From contig VXAZ01006383.1 in the NCBI GenBank assembly GCA_013399875.1, forward strand, positions 248,001 to 312,000: DNA of 64,000 nt. Direction: 5' to 3'. This DNA is from Gymnorhina tibicen. Lineage: Eukaryota; Chordata; Aves; Passeriformes; Artamidae. Below are positions 1 through 12,025 of the stretch, one piece after another (the first letter of the stretch is position 1; each line of letters begins with the position of its first letter). Below the pieces are notes generated by a model. The model was not told where the DNA came from. It saw only the letters and a list, made by a program, of their open reading frames with translations, and ran no database searches. The position numbers and the translations under genes are program-made.

Positions 1-692
1 CTACTCAATGCCCCATCCAACCTGGTCTTGAACACTTCCAGGGATGGGGCATCCACAGCTTCGCTGCAGAACCTGTTCCAGGGTCTCATCACTTTCACAG
101 TAAAGAATTTTCTCCTTTGAACTAATCAAAGTCTGCCCTCTTTAAAAAGGCATTGCCACTTGTCCTATCACCATATGACCTTGCCAAAACTCCCTCTCCA
201 GCTTTCTTCTTCTACCCAGTTAGGTACTGGAAAGCTGCAATAAGGTCTCCCTGGAGCCTTCTATTCTCCAGGCTGAACTACCTCAACTTGCTCAGCCTGT
301 CTTCATAGGAAATGTGTTTGAGCCTTCTGATCATCTTTATGGCCATCCTCTGGACTCACTCCAAGAAATCAAGGTCTTTCTTATGCTGGGGGCTCCAGAA
401 CTGGATGCAGCACTTCTGGTGAGGTCTCACAAGAGTGGATTAGAGGGGCAGAATTACCTCCCTTGACATGCTGGCCACACTTATTTTTGATTTAATATGG
501 TTGGCATTCTGGGCTGCAAGCTCACACTGACAGGTCGTGTCACGCTTTTCATCCTCCAACATCCCCAAGTCTTTCTTCTCAGAACTGCTCTTAATCCCTT
601 CTCTGTCCAGCCTGTATTTGTGCTTGGGATTGCCCTGATTCACATATGGTACTTTGTATCTGCCCTTGTTGAACTTCATGAGGCAGTTAAAA
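1..692 (-). mobile_element. CR1 LINE, 3' portion, cut by the window edge
   Basis: This is a CR1 non-LTR retrotransposon in reverse orientation. Positions 1 to about 430 match the CR1 3' untranslated part, with antisense phrases such as 'acttccagggatggggcatc' and 'ttctccaggctgaa'. From about 430 to 690 the reverse strand encodes the C-terminal end of reverse transcriptase and stops near the phrase for 'tgaacttcatgag'. The true 3' end lies left of the window. The right edge near 692 is the usual CR1 5' truncation. The copy is old: its frame is interrupted and it has many substitutions. Recognition is from memory of the CR1 consensus; a RepeatMasker run would give exact edges and subfamily. Confidence 0.92.
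440..692 (-). pseudogene. CR1 reverse transcriptase C-terminal fragment (decayed)
   Basis: The reverse strand reads open for about 80 codons here. It shows the conserved order of the CR1 RT tail: a 'KFNKGRYKVP' start, then 'SSSEKKDLGML', 'AAQNANHI' and 'SREVILPL'. In intact CR1 this segment follows the YADD catalytic motif and leads into the C-terminal 'YSALV..LEYC' motif. The catalytic core is absent because of 5' truncation, so the piece cannot encode an active enzyme. It is part of the CR1 copy at 1-692 and not a host gene. Confidence 0.85.
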
Positions 693-3600
693 CAATGTTG
701 AACAAAATATGGTGCCTAATAACATTTTGAAAAGATTTTATCCTGCCTTTCAATGTTTGAAATTGTATCTGTCATGTTTGCCCATTTGTCAGTCCTGAAT
801 AACAGTGCAAATTGACAGCACAGAAAAGAAAGAGTTGATTAAAGTAAAAAATAAGTCCGAATAGCATCTATGTTAGCTAAAGTTCTCTGTGATTCTCCTC
901 TGAGATCAGACAACCTTTTGATTTAATTTCTCCTGACAGTTCAGTATAATATAATAATAGACAGAATGTCCTTGGTTATCACTTTTGCTTCCTCTCACTG
1001 TTGTCCTTGTCTACTGCAGATGCTCAGCCTGAACCAAACCACTTTTTAGACAAAGCAAATAAGCCAGAAAGTGTTTTACCCACAGTTTTAGGTGAAAGTA
1101 GTACGAAGGGCCCATCTGTGATTTTTGTTGCAATTCTAAATATTGATTACCTTCCTTTCTTCATTATACAGCATTGTGGAAGGTGAACTAAGACATATGG
1201 TGCCTGCCAGTAGTTTGATGAGCATACATGCCAACTTCTAGGGCTAGATCTCCCCACTACTTACATAAGAAACGCTCAAAGGTATGTTCAGAAATGCCCA
1301 TAGCCCAAGTTCCTTGCCATCCTGAGCATGTTAGCACATTTCTGTAATTGTGTTGACCAAGGATGACCACAGCCAAGCACAGAACAGCCCATGCCGTACA
1401 GTAACTCCTAAGTGTCACGGAGGTGCTTTCAGACTTTGCCACAGCTGTGCTATAGGAAACAATGTGGTCAGAAACAGTGGATACCCACTGTGAAGTAAAG
1501 TTGGTGACATACAGCCCTCTGTTCAACCTGTAACATACATGGCCAGAGATACCGGCATAGTCACTCAGAGCTATAAAGGTATTTAAACTTAGCAAGGGGT
1601 TGATGAAACTTAATCTTAGAAGATGACAGGAGGTTGATGACAAGTAAATGCTAGCGCTCACATCCTAAAAGATGTTTTGATGACATATCCAGAGTAACAC
1701 ACGATATTTGGGGTGAATTAGGTCAACATACACAACATATTTATACAATTGAAACTACTTCAAATGTTAGAACAGCAAGCATTGGTCACTCTTCCTTAAC
1801 ATATTCCTATACACATGGATATGGAAAAAGAAATATTTGTTAAATGATTTCTATCTTGAATCCTAGTTTCAAAAGGAGAATCTGAGCTAGATTTTTGGCT
1901 TGAACATTGTAATCATAATGTTAGAATTGGTTATGTTTAACCCATGCAATTTAGCCCATGTATAATGCTAAATATTTTCCAGAAGCATCATTAAAAGAAT
2001 AAAAACTATAAGCATATTTTGAATGCTATATGTATGAGGCTATCACCCTATCCTTAAAACAGTGACATCTTTACATTTCAACTTGCAACAAAGATACTAC
2101 AAAAATTTACTTTTAAAATAATAATTATTCTTTTCTTTTGTAAATCTCTACAGTTTTTTCAGTATAGTAATTTTTACCCTGGGAAAACAAGACAATGATG
2201 AGTGACATCTCTTTTCCCACAATAAAGATGGGAAATAACACCTCATTTGGCATGACCCAAAATCTAGTCACCCTGTTTCCATTTCATTCTTTGAATATTC
2301 GTATTAGAGAGACAGGTGGCAATGCAATACAGGAGAAAAAGGTAGATGAACCATTTTGATTAAGCAGAAAGAGACTACAATCTTTATAAGAATATTCAAT
2401 TATTCTTTTACAGTTACTGTTCCACAACCTACTAAAAATATTTCTAGGCCTCCAAGCATATTCTAATTTCTCAAACTGGGAATTGAACTTCTCTCTGGAA
2501 AGTCTGAGTATCCTACTCTTCATGGTTCACATGCCTCATTACTTGCCATTTCTTCATTGTAATGATTGCAGAGGTTTTTAAGGGACAACAGAGGTAATTT
2601 AGCTTTGAAAAGAGGTAGGGATGGATGGAAAATACTTGCTCTTTCCTTTTGTGCACTTAAGGTGTATGAGAAATGTTTTGAGAATGAGAAATTGATTGGC
2701 TGCAGTTTTAGCCACCAATAGAAATCTCTCAAGAATACACACTAAAGATGTTTTCAAGTCGGATGATATCTAAGTCTCTGTGAGACTGCTGATTTTTAAA
2801 CTGATTCCTTCACTGTTTTTATCCCATTAACTAATGTTTCTACCAGTTAGTTAGCCACACTGGAAAGTTTGCAGTAAATGTACTGGTAAACCAAAGAATG
2901 CATAAAACTAGCTCTGCAGGTTATACAGAAAATAATTTTACTTGATTTAAGCCAATGATAACCACTACAGAAGGTCGTGCAGCTAAGACCTGCCTAAGCT
3001 CTGATTGCAAATATGTTTCTGTAGCACTGAAAGGTAAGTGCAAGTTGGAAATGATTCAGAATCCTTTTAACTCTATGATTACAATTTGCATATCCAAAGA
3101 ACAGGCTAATTACATTCTATTTTCTACCCAATTCTGTACACTCACATTAAATCTTGAAAATGTGGATATGTACAAAAAGAATCTCTATAAAAGGTGATGG
3201 ATGACTGCCTACTGGAGAGGCAAATCCCCGCTTAGTGCAAAAGGATAGCTTTGCATTGCTTACAAATATTGTCCTGCGCCTTTCTGGTCCCATCTGGCTT
3301 TCGGCACTGTGAGATAATCACCCATCCATATATTCAACACAGCCAGTTTTCTTTCACTTCAACAACAGCAATAGAATTAGTCTTGTGTCTTTTTAAATTA
3401 TGATAAAAACAGTTAATTAACTACACAGACACTAAACAGACCAATACAGCCAAAGCCTGACCTGTTACCATTGCCAACAAAGTATTTAAGTTCAAGTATC
3501 CAACTGCTACCCTTTGGATGGAAAATCACTGTGATATTATCTTTAATTTATCTCACCCTTCGCATTTATCTAAAATGTTATGAATAATGAAAACAAAAGG

Positions 3601-4260
3601 GATTGAAGTTGCTAAAATGATGTTCTTGAAAAGTACTCAGACTGAACCTTATTAGGATCTTGTTCCCAGACATCCTCAAAGCTTTTGTTCTAATCATGGT
3701 TTTTAGAGGCAAAACATAAACATGGTTGATTTGTATTACAAAATTAAGTGTAACAGCAAGTCTAGTAGATAGGAGTGCAGAAATAAAATAGATTTTAAAA
3801 ATCACAAACAAACCCACACAATCACAGACCCAGTTCAGTAGCCCACATTTCTGGTAACTCTTTTTGGGAACAAAAGTGAACAAGAGTGAGATAACACATT
3901 TTTAACATGATGTTTGGATGAATGAACCAGTATTTCAACCTAGATGTAAAAGAGGCACATAAACATTTTTCTTCGGCAATACTTTCTTTTTTTTTTTTCC
4001 TTTGGTCAAGTGTTTAAAAAGAAATATGTATTTACTATATCTATTTTTATAGGCACTCACACAGTGGAGTGGCAACAGCACTTGAGGTTTCTGATGTTTA
4101 TTGAATGCTAATGAAGGAAAGCAAGGGCTTTTATTTTCATCATGAATACTGTACATATACATGAAAAAGCTTTCAACCAGTGAATTAGAACATCCCAAAA
4201 GATAAACAGATAAACTGCATGAAATCCTATGATGTAAGGATATAGTGGTCTTTATCTTTA
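693..4260. other. Non-coding AT-rich DNA, no gene recognised
   Basis: This stretch has frequent stops in all frames and no recognised repeat. Positions 1190-1670 are slightly richer in G and C and hold a 134-codon reverse-strand frame (1257-1661). Its translation shows no motif, repeat or signal peptide that I can identify, so I treat it as chance or as an unrecognised old repeat. The only low-complexity sequence is a T-run near 3985-4000. Confidence 0.6.
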
Positions 4261-4283
4261 CATATATGTATATATATATATGT
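4261..4283. repeat. TA-rich dinucleotide repeat
   Basis: A short alternating pyrimidine-purine tract made of CATATATG followed by a (TA)n run. It is a simple microsatellite, likely length-variable between individuals. Confidence 0.85.
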
Positions 4284-4312
4284 AGGCCACGTGTGAGACA
4301 GTGTACTGTAGA

Positions 4313-4326
4313 GTAACCATAGCAAC
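4313..4326. promoter_or_regulatory. Perfect RFX X-box-type palindrome
   Basis: The 14-mer GTAACCATAGCAAC fits the RFX X-box consensus GTNRCCNNRGYAAC at every position. RFX factors bind this imperfect palindrome in promoters and enhancers, notably of ciliary genes. About 0.1 perfect matches are expected by chance in 64 kb, so the match is suggestive only. There is no CpG-rich promoter or gene beside it, so a distal element or coincidence are both possible. Confidence 0.35.
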
Positions 4327-4329
4327 AAT

Positions 4330-6100
4330 ACAGTATGTTGAGTAAGTCAGCTTAAAAACTGTAGAGTGCATTAGATATGCAGGGCATAGAGGGGTTTTTT
4401 TTATCCTCTCATTGGATCAGGCCCATAGTAGTGCTTTATATTAACTATTTCTGTTATACATAAAAAGTCCCAAAACCTTCCCACATTAAGCAAGAATCAC
4501 TTCAGGCTCTAAAAATGATTGCATACTTGAATACAGTTAGGAGAATGCTTTGTTTGTAAAATGCTTTGAAGATAAGTCCTAAGCAGAGCTTTTAATCTAC
4601 ACAAGCAGTAAAATAAAGTGCAGGCCTGCACATAGTTGTATCAGAGAAAACTGTGAGTGATTGTGAGGAAAAGTGTATGTCTAATGTTCTGAAAAGCAAA
4701 TAATTAAAAAAAAACAACCAAACAAAAAAATTAAAAGACAATAGTTCTCAGTTCTAAACCCACAATTGTTTTCTATTCATCTCCCTTCAAACTATGACCT
4801 ACACAATTTTTAACACCTGAAAATGTGCTGATCATTAATATTTTTGAAAGGAAACCTCTAGAACTTAATCTAATTCTTGGTATTTGATCACATGGGATTC
4901 TATATATGAATGTCTGCATGAAAATCAAGCAAATAATTGTGTCCTCATGAGACTGCATCCATTAGGGTTTTTTTTAAATTTATATAGCTCTTGATGTATT
5001 TTGTATGATCAGAATATTATATGAACAGAGGATCATATACTTTTTCAGTTACAATTAAGTAAACAGGTAGTTAATTCAGATTTTGGGCAACCCTGAATTT
5101 ATAATTAAGATTTTAATTTTCATTCTATTTACACAAAGAAATGAACACATTTCTTTAATACAAATATCTAGGTAGAAGATAAATATTCACTGAAACTAAC
5201 TACATCAGGTGGGGCTCCTAAGTTTTCCCATTAAATCCAAAGAAAATCCCATTGAGCTCTTGGCAGATTAGATCCTTCACACAAAAGACTTGCAGTCAGC
5301 TTCAGTGTTTTTTCAGTTGTCATATTTTATCCTCTCAAATGTAATTGTGATGAAGTCCAGCCCTCCTGTATCCCTTAGTTTCACCCACCCATTGCTGGGT
5401 GAAAATAACTGGGTTTATGTCTTTCTTTCAGCTGTCTTCCATTTATCTGTAGGCAGAGCTGTGGAACAGCAGCAGCCAGAGCACTGTTGCAGAGATGGCA
5501 GCATGCACAGACTCTGGGGTGCTTCTGTGCATGTACCAAGGTAATCTGTTTTCAGGGTTATTGAAATGCACTACAAATTTAAAGTGGCTTTTTTGAAAGG
5601 AGTGACAAAAGAGATAGTAATTAAAACACATGATAATTTTTTTTTTCTGTTGTGGTTGCATTAAGAGATTCTCTGAACCTTTTTTTCCTCTTCTTTCCCA
5701 CGGCGCCTTCTCTCCCTATGACTTCCATAGGCCAGCTGTTTCAAATCACGGGGATTTTTACTAAACCATGCCTATAATAAAAATCTTCAAATAAAAGATG
5801 GACCAGGTATGTCAAAAGCCTGTAACTAAATTCAGGTTGCCCATTAGGAAGCCTTCATGCTCCGTTAGCTGCTAAGAAGGTATATGTGATGACTGAGAAA
5901 GCAACCTCTGACCCACTGGCTTTTTCATGCTCTAACTAGTAAGTAGGAAACAACAGGGGTTGAGAGGAGCTCTATGAAACAGTGCTCGTCAGAGCGAGAC
6001 AAATTGGAAAATGGGCTCTTCTGTATTCTGTAATGACAAGAATATTTAATAGCCTGTGTAGGGGGTACATTAAAAAAAGATGTTAGCTAGCCTGAAAGTA
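4330..6100. other. Non-coding DNA, no gene recognised
   Basis: AT-rich sequence with no recognised element. Positions 5432-5540 are flanked by a good pyrimidine-tract/AG acceptor and by an AAG|GTAATC donor-like site, but the interval has no recognisable coding product. It is discussed as a finding and is not called as an exon. Confidence 0.55.
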
Positions 6101-6190
6101 CACTCCTGGGGTGAAGTCCTAGTCCCTCTTGAAGTCAATTGCAAAAAGTTCCATCAGATTGAATGGGGCCATAATTTCACTCCTGGAGTA
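6101..6190. repeat. Ancient palindromic (MITE-like) repeat remnant
   Basis: A roughly 90 bp imperfect palindrome. The left arm 'gtgaagtcctagtccc' pairs with the right arm 'ggggccataatttcac', and the inner arms contain 'gaagtcaattgc' and 'cagattgaatggg'. This resembles short palindromic repeats built around 'ccattgacttcaatgg' that are abundant in crocodilian and turtle genomes and survive as old remnants in birds. The direct repeat 'cactcctgg' lies at both edges (6101-6109 and 6178-6186) and could be part of the arms. The family name is not certain. Confidence 0.5.
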
Positions 6191-9100
6191 TACCCAAGTG
6201 AAAATGTCTATTTAATTCTACAATAGATAGGAACTCCAATGCATGCTTTTTGATTCCATATGAAACACTAAAAATACCTGTTTAGGTGAAATGGCATATG
6301 TCATTACAGCTCCCGAGGCTTGAAATAAACCAAACCAATTTAATTTTGACTTTCGACTTCACCTCTCTCCAAATGAGAGTCTGCCTTTAGATGCAAGGTG
6401 GTGAATTATGTCAGTTGCACTTTTTTATCCCACAATTCAACAGGGTGTAGAGGGCCATAAAGTGGATTATTGAAAATTGGCTTGCAAGAGTGCAAAATAA
6501 AATTTATCTAAGTCAGCCTTTCCCCACTCTTGGCTCGTAACTCCAATACTAGTAATTTTGCTCCCACTGACATTTATAAGAATTGTGACCACAGAAAGAC
6601 TGAAAGGGTAAAGAAATGATCTAAAGGGTGGGGCATAAACCTAGGATCTGTGTTTAAGTCCTTTCTCTTCCAGTAATATCTTGGCGAAGTTGCTTTGGAC
6701 TCAATTTTTAAAGGTGTTAGTCTTCAAGAAATACAGATGGGCACAAGAATAGATCTTCAAAAAGCATTTAGGGTATCTAATTTTGTTAAACTTCCATACT
6801 GACTTTACAGAATACTCCTTTACAGGAGGAAAGGTAGAGATTTCAAACAGAAATAGCCATAACAGAACTTTAATACCTTACACATGCCTCTCAGACGCTG
6901 TGAAATATTTCTGTACAAATAATTCGTGAATGTCGTAACAGTTAGAAGAAGACAAAGACAGTAACAAATAGGTCCAACAAATAGGTCCATAATTATATTT
7001 TTCCTTAGAATGAGGAATACCTTATTAATTAATATTAATTAATTAATTTTTACACACACACATTCATATCTTTATATAATATTATATTATCTGTATATAT
7101 AACAGATACAGATATGTTGGGAGGTGAAGTAACAAAGTATGAATAAAGGTAGCAAACTTAGCCTGAAAATTATTTTGCTTTCACATGCAACATTAATTAC
7201 CATTTGGATTAGACTGATGTACCACTTATCACTTGGAAGCAGTGTACAGAGAAAGGAGGAATGGAAGAAACCTTAGTGTAATTATTATTCTTTCTAAGTG
7301 ACTCAGTATGCTTTACATGTCTGTTTCCTTTAATCTACTAGTGTAAAATTCTTTTTTCACAAACTGCTGAAGAGTTCATTTCATTAATCCTTTAGGAACA
7401 GTTTCTGTCAGATGCTTTAACTAATGGCTCTTAGCCCCCGGATGAGTTTAAAAGGAAAGTATTACTTGGATCAATAATTAAACACCTGAGTTTTGGGGCT
7501 ACTTTTTAAAAAGGAATTATATATTATTATTCTTGTCAACCTTGCTTGGCATTGACTAGTGACTTTAGAAATACTGTTATAAGACAAATCTTTTACTTGC
7601 CACAGGCCATTTCCTTTAAGCTTAAATATCCTAAACATTCTGCTTTGGAGAACATACCTTTAAAGTGTTCTTTAATCACCACTATATTAACGGCTGTCAG
7701 TAACCAGCCTTTTCCATGAATGTTTAATGTTGGGATGCCTGTTTTTTTCTGAAGTTTGTATTAACTGTAGGTAAGTAAACAATTACAGTCCAGACAACCT
7801 ATGAATCGATGAATAAAAGCCATAAAAAACACATTGAAAGAACTTCATTTTTTCTTTTTTTTTAGTATGACAAAAGCTCATATATTAATTCTGGTCTGCA
7901 AATGAATCCATCAATTATGGATTCCGAACACTGTTTAAAATTTACTAATTTAAGAAAGATTTTCATGTTCTTACTCATACTAGGTAGCACTTCACTGTGA
8001 AGCAGTCTCATTATTGGTTTTAATAGGTCTATTTATTAAGTAGTTTTCAATATTAGTCAAGATTCAACCATGAAGTATATATTCACGTAGTCTAATTAGG
8101 TATTTTAAGTAAGGAACATCTACACTAGCATTTTACTTTTGATATGAAGTGCATTTTTGAAGGGAATCTCTTGAATTTCCCATTTACTGCTCTTTGCCTC
8201 ACAGCACAGAGAATTACTAGAGCACAGAGACAGAGTTTTTCTTGGATTAAGACACCAGTAATGGGTACTCAGTCCACAGGATCAAACCAGAGCTACTCTC
8301 AAGATCACACATGCACACCCCAAACAGGTTCAGTGAGGACAGAATCCTCAACACCACCTGTTCCACTCTATGCATTTGCTTCTACGGGGCCACTTCACTT
8401 ATTACCACAGACATATTTCCAATGCACTGTAACCTCTAAGATACATTTAATCAAAAAGATGAAAATAAAACCAGTCCAGAATAAAATGTACACAATATGA
8501 ACACTGTACCCTTTGAGAATTTGTTTGCATTGATCCACACTCGTTACTAGTTAGAACATAAATATATGAGCCTAAGTTCCTCATATGCTTAACAGAGATA
8601 GGGTAATGATTGACTAGTGGCAAATCAATGATATAAGGAAAACAGAGTTGATAATTTTCTGTGACTAGGTTACTCCTTTCTCTTTGACAGCTGGGTGACT
8701 AATTTTACATCTTAAAGAGTAATAGTGCAAAATAATGTAGAGAAACTCCTAAAGCAAGACCTCAGTCTGGACAGTTCTGAGGTACTCTGGCATAATACAT
8801 TCCAAGCTGTCATCAGGAGCAGTAAAACCATAAGCATCTCCCAATTATCATTTCATGACTTATAAACACTTTCTCTCTCATTATCATTTTGAGAGATGGT
8901 TATTCTATTTCTATCTACTTATTTCTCAATGCCCAGCCAGTGAGCTCCTGCTCACTGCTAAGGTTTAATCTCTCACTTAATGTTTATCTCCATAAACAGC
9001 TGATTCAGCTGTTGGCCTAACTGATGGGGTGGAAAGCTTGTGTGGTGAAGGAGGATGAGAAGAAAGGGAAAAGATGAAAAAGGGAAAAGTAAGACTGATT

Positions 9101-9900
9101 TGTTTCTCAGAGAAAGAAGCAGTGCTTCTAAAGTGTTCTTGTCCTTACTTATATTGTTCCTATTCCCATCTTTCATTCTTACTGTTTATTTATATCACAG
9201 TACACTGTAAAAATAAATAACATTGCCATATTCTTATTCTGGCTTATTTTCAGGTCTTCAGGCTTTTCTTGTCTTTGAATATTTATTTGGTTGGGGTTTT
9301 TTTCCACCACCTGTTGTGACAAAACTACAAGAGAAAGGTAAACCACTGCAGGAGTAAATGGAATATAAATTCTATTTCAAGCTATGTTCTGTGAAGGAAT
9401 ATGGACAGAGAAATAAAGTTTGAGGAAAAAGAGTCTCTGTCACAAAGGAAATCTTTCTTGTTTCACAATACTGGCTAAAATAAGGAACTCATTTCTGCCA
9501 TTGAAGTAAATCTGAGTTTTATATAATTAGTCAGTCCTCAGTGGCACTTCATATATGTAATACAAGTATTATTTATACTTTGCTCTTAAGAAAAGTAAGT
9601 ATTTACTTACTTTGATTATAAAACCATGTGGGGTTTGAGAAAACAGGAGGGATAAATGAAAAATAATTGAGATTTCAGAAATAAAGGGAAATTTACACTG
9701 TTAATATTGTTAGACACACTTTTTCCTACAAATCTCATTACTATAAATGTAGCAAGCAGCTGCTTTGACCTTGATTTTTTAGATGTGTAAATGTACTTTG
9801 GTACTTAGACAATTTATTTTGAGGAAAGACTCATAATCTCCACAGAACAGCAACTTATCAATCAGCATTTTCTTCTTGATAAAAGGAGAAAGAAATATCA
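6191..9900. other. Non-coding AT-rich DNA, no gene recognised
   Basis: No gene or recognised transposon. Small simple-sequence patches occur at 7022-7051 (TTAA-rich) and 7060-7105 (TATA-rich). The open frame at 8144-8500 (118 codons) has ordinary composition and no recognisable domain; I regard it as chance. Confidence 0.6.
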
Positions 9901-9907
9901 ACTATTT

Positions 9908-9953
9908 GTTTAAAAAGAAAAAATAAAGAAAAAGAAAAAAAGGAAAAAAAGGG
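9908..9953. repeat. A-rich polypurine low-complexity tract
   Basis: About 45 bases of almost uninterrupted A and G (AAAAAG-type), a simple low-complexity purine tract. There is no poly-A-tailed retrocopy upstream that I can recognise. Confidence 0.75.
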
Positions 9954-10039
9954 CATTAACAAAGATCAATAAAGCAACTCACTCACTGTGATACTTATTT
10001 TAGACAGCTATCACAACAGTTATTGCAATTATGACTATT

Positions 10040-10480
10040 ATTCATGTCTGGTTCTCAGATGCAGCCAGGAACAGGAAACAGGCCATGGCTTAGTAATTGT
10101 CTCAAGTCTGCAACCCAACTCACCAACTGAACATTTTAATTCCAGACTATATATGTCATGTCTTGATATTGACTCAGCTTCCCAGGCTTAAAGATAAGTC
10201 TCCTGAGTTCCAAAACAAGATCAGGTTACAGGCAGCAGCAGTCAGAAATCTGCTTGTAGCTACCTCATCCTGTAACTGCTGCTTCACAACTGAGTCTGGA
10301 GCCCAAGTATATGAGTATTCCTACTTTGCTTCATGCATTGGAGACAGCAGCTACAAGTATGAATTTCCAGCTGAGCCTGATGCCCAGCTGCACTTCCTAA
10401 GTAATGCATGCATCCACCTGGGTGAGATGCAGGTTCGGGTGCAAACCAGCACTATTATCTGATCTTAAACACTGTACTAG
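10040..10480 (+). other. Moderately GC-richer block with a 121-codon frame, unidentified
   Basis: This block differs in composition from its surroundings: more GC, many CAG/CTG. It contains an open frame at 10097-10462 on the plus strand. The translation is rich in Cys, Ser and Gln, with no transmembrane run, signal peptide or known domain that I recognise. No splice-site pair frames it convincingly. It may be part of an unrecognised old LTR or repeat, or a conserved non-coding segment. I would not call it a gene. Confidence 0.3.
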
Positions 10481-11095
10481 TGCTGCTTTCAGTCCAAGCT
10501 GGAAAGAATAACATTGACTCTCTGAGGACACTTGGTCTGGTTGCTGTGTAGTGACAGCAAGAAAACTAGAAAACTTTCACAGTGGTGGTGGTAGTTTCAG
10601 TTGCTACTTTCCACTGAAAGGATCACCACTATACCTCATCCTTTTCACCAGGCAATAACTGCCATTTGGATACAGAAGATAAAACAGTAGTCTTGCCCAA
10701 CCAAAGGTAAAGATTTAAGATCAGATCATTTACCAGGGCAAAACTTTAATCATACAACTTAATTTAGGTTCTTAAAGAAGGCAGACTGTATCACTTATCA
10801 TTCTCAAAACTAATTACAGCTTCTGAGGTTGGTTCTGAGATGAGAGCAGTGTAAGAGCTGATATAAAATGGAAAAGAATATGCACATTCATCAGTTCTTT
10901 ATTTTGAAGCAATTGGTTGAATATTTTCATGATGTCCAAACTGCTGACGAAGCTGATCAGTTCAGTGCCAGCCCCTCTCTCACTGTAAGGAACACAATTA
11001 TTTTGCAATTCTAAAAGGTCAGGTAATTTAAATTAAATACAACTAATTTGCAGGACATGACACACAGCAAATAAAATGTACCAAGAATCAATATG
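10481..11095. other. Non-coding DNA, no feature seen
   Basis: Ordinary AT-rich sequence between the GC-richer block and the next CR1 copy; no gene or repeat is recognised. Confidence 0.5.
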
Positions 11096-12025
11096 CAGAA
11101 TCACAGAATCTCAGAATGGCTGGGGTTGGAAAGGATGTCCAGAGATCCTAGTTGGATTGGATAACTAGTCCAATCTCCCTGCTAGAGCACACTAACCTAG
11201 ATCAAGTTGCAGAGGTTTGTGTCCAAGTGGGCTGTGAATATCTCCAGGGAAGGAGACTCCACAACGTCACAGGGCAGGCTGTTCCAGTGCTCTGTCACCC
11301 TCATATTAAAGAAGTTTTTCCTTATATTTGAATGGAGCTTCTTGTTTCAGTTTGCGCTCATTCGCCCTTGTCCTGTTGCTGGGAAGAACCGAGAAAAGTC
11401 TAGCCCCATCCTCTTGACACCTGCCCTTAAAATATTTGTATATATTGATGAGATCATCATCAATACATCTCAGTCTTATCCAGCCTAAATGATCCCAGCC
11501 CTCTTGGTCTTACCTCATTAGAGAGATGTCCCAGTCCCCTAACTCTTCTTAGCCATCCTCTGGGCTTGTTCTAGTAGTTCCTTACCTTTTTTTGAACTAG
11601 GGAGCCCAGAACTGGACACAGTACTCCAGATTTGGCTTCACCAGAGCTGAATAGAGGGGCAGGATCACCTCCCCTGATGTGCTGGCCAGACTCTTCCTAA
11701 TGCACCCCAGGACACCACTGGCCTTCCTTTCAAAGATGATGGAGAGTGGTTTAGCAATACCATCTGCCATCTCCCTCAGTACTCGTGGGTGCATCCCATC
11801 AGGGCCCATGGATTTGTGGGTGTCAAGTTTGTCTATGTGATCTCTAGACCATCCCATTCTCCTTGACCATGAGAAAGTCTGTCTTTCTCCAGACTTTCTC
11901 TCTTGCCTCCAGGATCTAAGATTCCTGAAGGCTGGTTGTAGCAGTAAAGACCGAAGCAAAGAAGGCTTAGTAACTCAGTAACTCCACCTACCAACCTACC
12001 AAGTTCTCCAACTACCACAGAGTTG
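11096..12025 (-). mobile_element. CR1 LINE with internal deletion
   Basis: A CR1 copy in reverse orientation. The low-coordinate edge is the element's 3' terminus, seen as antisense 'cagaatcacagaatctcaga' and 'tggggttgg', which is the CR1 tail that normally reads ...ATTCTGTGATTCTG. The 3' untranslated part runs to about 11590. Then come the RT C-terminal end (about 11597-11730) and, directly joined to it, the N-terminal part of the RT domain (about 11730-11960) and linker sequence up to about 12025. The RT core that should separate these two parts is missing. Confidence 0.93.
11597..11959 (-). pseudogene. CR1 reverse transcriptase with the RT core deleted in frame
   Basis: The reverse-strand frame of 120 codons contains the RT N-terminal CR1 motif '[18 protein letters not shown]' (residues 44-61) and 'AKPLSIIFE' (69-77). 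It passes straight into the RT C-terminal motif '[12 protein letters not shown]' (82-93) and '[18 protein letters not shown]' (103-120). In full-length CR1 these blocks are separated by a couple of hundred residues that carry the palm and the Y/FADD catalytic motif. All of that is absent, with the join near 11730. The upstream part continues in another frame (about 11833-12018), so the copy is dead. Confidence 0.85.

Noticed and set aside
1257..1661. 134-codon reverse-strand frame
   Set aside because: No recognisable domain, no splice-site framing, and composition like its surroundings.
10428..10446. tRNA B-box-like 'ggttcgggtgc'
   Set aside because: No A-box upstream at the right distance and no cloverleaf can be drawn.
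11833..12018. 61-codon reverse frame overlapping the CR1 RT fragment
   Set aside because: It is the frameshifted upstream continuation of the same dead CR1 copy, not an independent gene.
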